Source of the DNA: Clostridiaceae bacterium
Lineage (GTDB): Bacteria; Bacillota_I; Bacilli_A; Erysipelotrichales; Coprobacillaceae
Length of the DNA stretch: 64,000 nt
Reading direction: 5' to 3'
NCBI GenBank assembly: GCA_902363625.1
Contig: CABJAS010000001.1
Span: 62,001-126,000 of the forward strand
A program made the position numbers and the translations under genes. The notes under the pieces are model-generated. The model did not search any database, had not been told where the DNA came from, and was given only the letters and a program-made list of their open reading frames with translations. This document shows positions 63,859 through 64,000 of this stretch, in pieces (the stretch's first letter is position 1; every line of letters starts with the position of its first letter).

Positions 63859-64000
63859 GTCCGGGTTCACGATGATTGAATCTTTATTTAGTTTAAGCAT
63901 TATCGTGATGATGTTATTCCTTGCTCTACCTAACATGCATTATTCAGGAAACTTTATTGAACCACAGGATCAATGGCGACAGAAGATTTATCATACTCAA
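63848..64000 (+). CDS. comGD: Minor pseudopilin ComGD, N-terminal part (cut by window end)
   Basis: Fifty-one codons are visible, starting MSAKSGFTMIESLFSLSIIV. The prepilin motif G/FTMIES and following hydrophobic helix identify a second pseudopilin, and its place after comGC matches comGD. The ATG lies 11 bases inside comGC. The gene continues beyond the window. Confidence 0.85.
   Translation, partial: MSAKSGFTMIESLFSLSIIVMMLFLALPNMHYSGNFIEPQDQWRQKIYHTQ

Overview
The window is low-GC Firmicute DNA whose gene set fits the Erysipelotrichaceae or a close relative. The pointers are short intergenic gaps with strong AGGAGG-type ribosome binding sites, GatCAB instead of a visible GlnRS, two T-box leaders, a NiCo-type metal riboswitch, a cdaA-cdaR pair and a comG pilus operon. 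No species can be named from sequence alone. No rRNA, tRNA, CRISPR array or prophage was seen. The only trace of a mobile element is a short relic of a tnpB-like 3' end at 43.5 kb.

Layout. 0-12 kb is housekeeping: the end of cdaA, cdaR, a two-component system, then ligA, a CamS-like lipoprotein and gatCAB in one run, a basic membrane protein and an RlmD-type rRNA methyltransferase. 12.4-19 kb is an accessory stretch: a MarR/NmrA pair with two clear operators, HxlR/isochorismatase, small cysteine-rich proteins, the remnant of an alpha/beta hydrolase, two hexapeptide acetyltransferases and a membrane-anchored XRE regulator. 18.8-29.5 kb is the metabolic centrepiece: a LysR regulator divergent from asrABC (dissimilatory sulfite reductase), then hemA-hemC-cobA/hemD-hemB-hemL and a precorrin-2 dehydrogenase fused to a diverged CbiX-like domain. 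Together these make siroheme from glutamyl-tRNA for AsrC. The distal siroheme genes lie behind a terminator that follows asrC.

29.6-43.5 kb is mixed: small uncharacterised proteins, a P-type ATPase whose leader matches the NiCo riboswitch, a TSUP sulfite/anion exporter, a Crp/Fnr regulator with a candidate self-operator, YitT, a CDP-alcohol phosphatidyltransferase, an MFS drug-type exporter behind a leader peptide with stacked hairpins, and DAHP synthase behind a tyrosine (UAC) T-box. 42.3-54.4 kb is again mostly housekeeping: folC, the transposon relic, folT, a C39-like lipoprotein, proS behind a proline (CCU) T-box, a second CDP-alcohol transferase, NUDIX, GNAT, fmt, pdp, pepD and an esterase. 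54.4-64 kb holds a PF06541 membrane protein, MupG, small unknowns, YggS, a heterodimeric ABC exporter with one degenerate ATP site, and the start of a comG operon (comGA-GB-GC and a cut comGD).

Regulation is unusually readable: two amino-acid T-boxes, one metal riboswitch, one leader-peptide attenuator, a paired MarR operator, a Crp-like palindrome, many bidirectional terminators between convergent genes, and repeated use of extended -10 promoters (TGnTATAAT) with poor -35 boxes.
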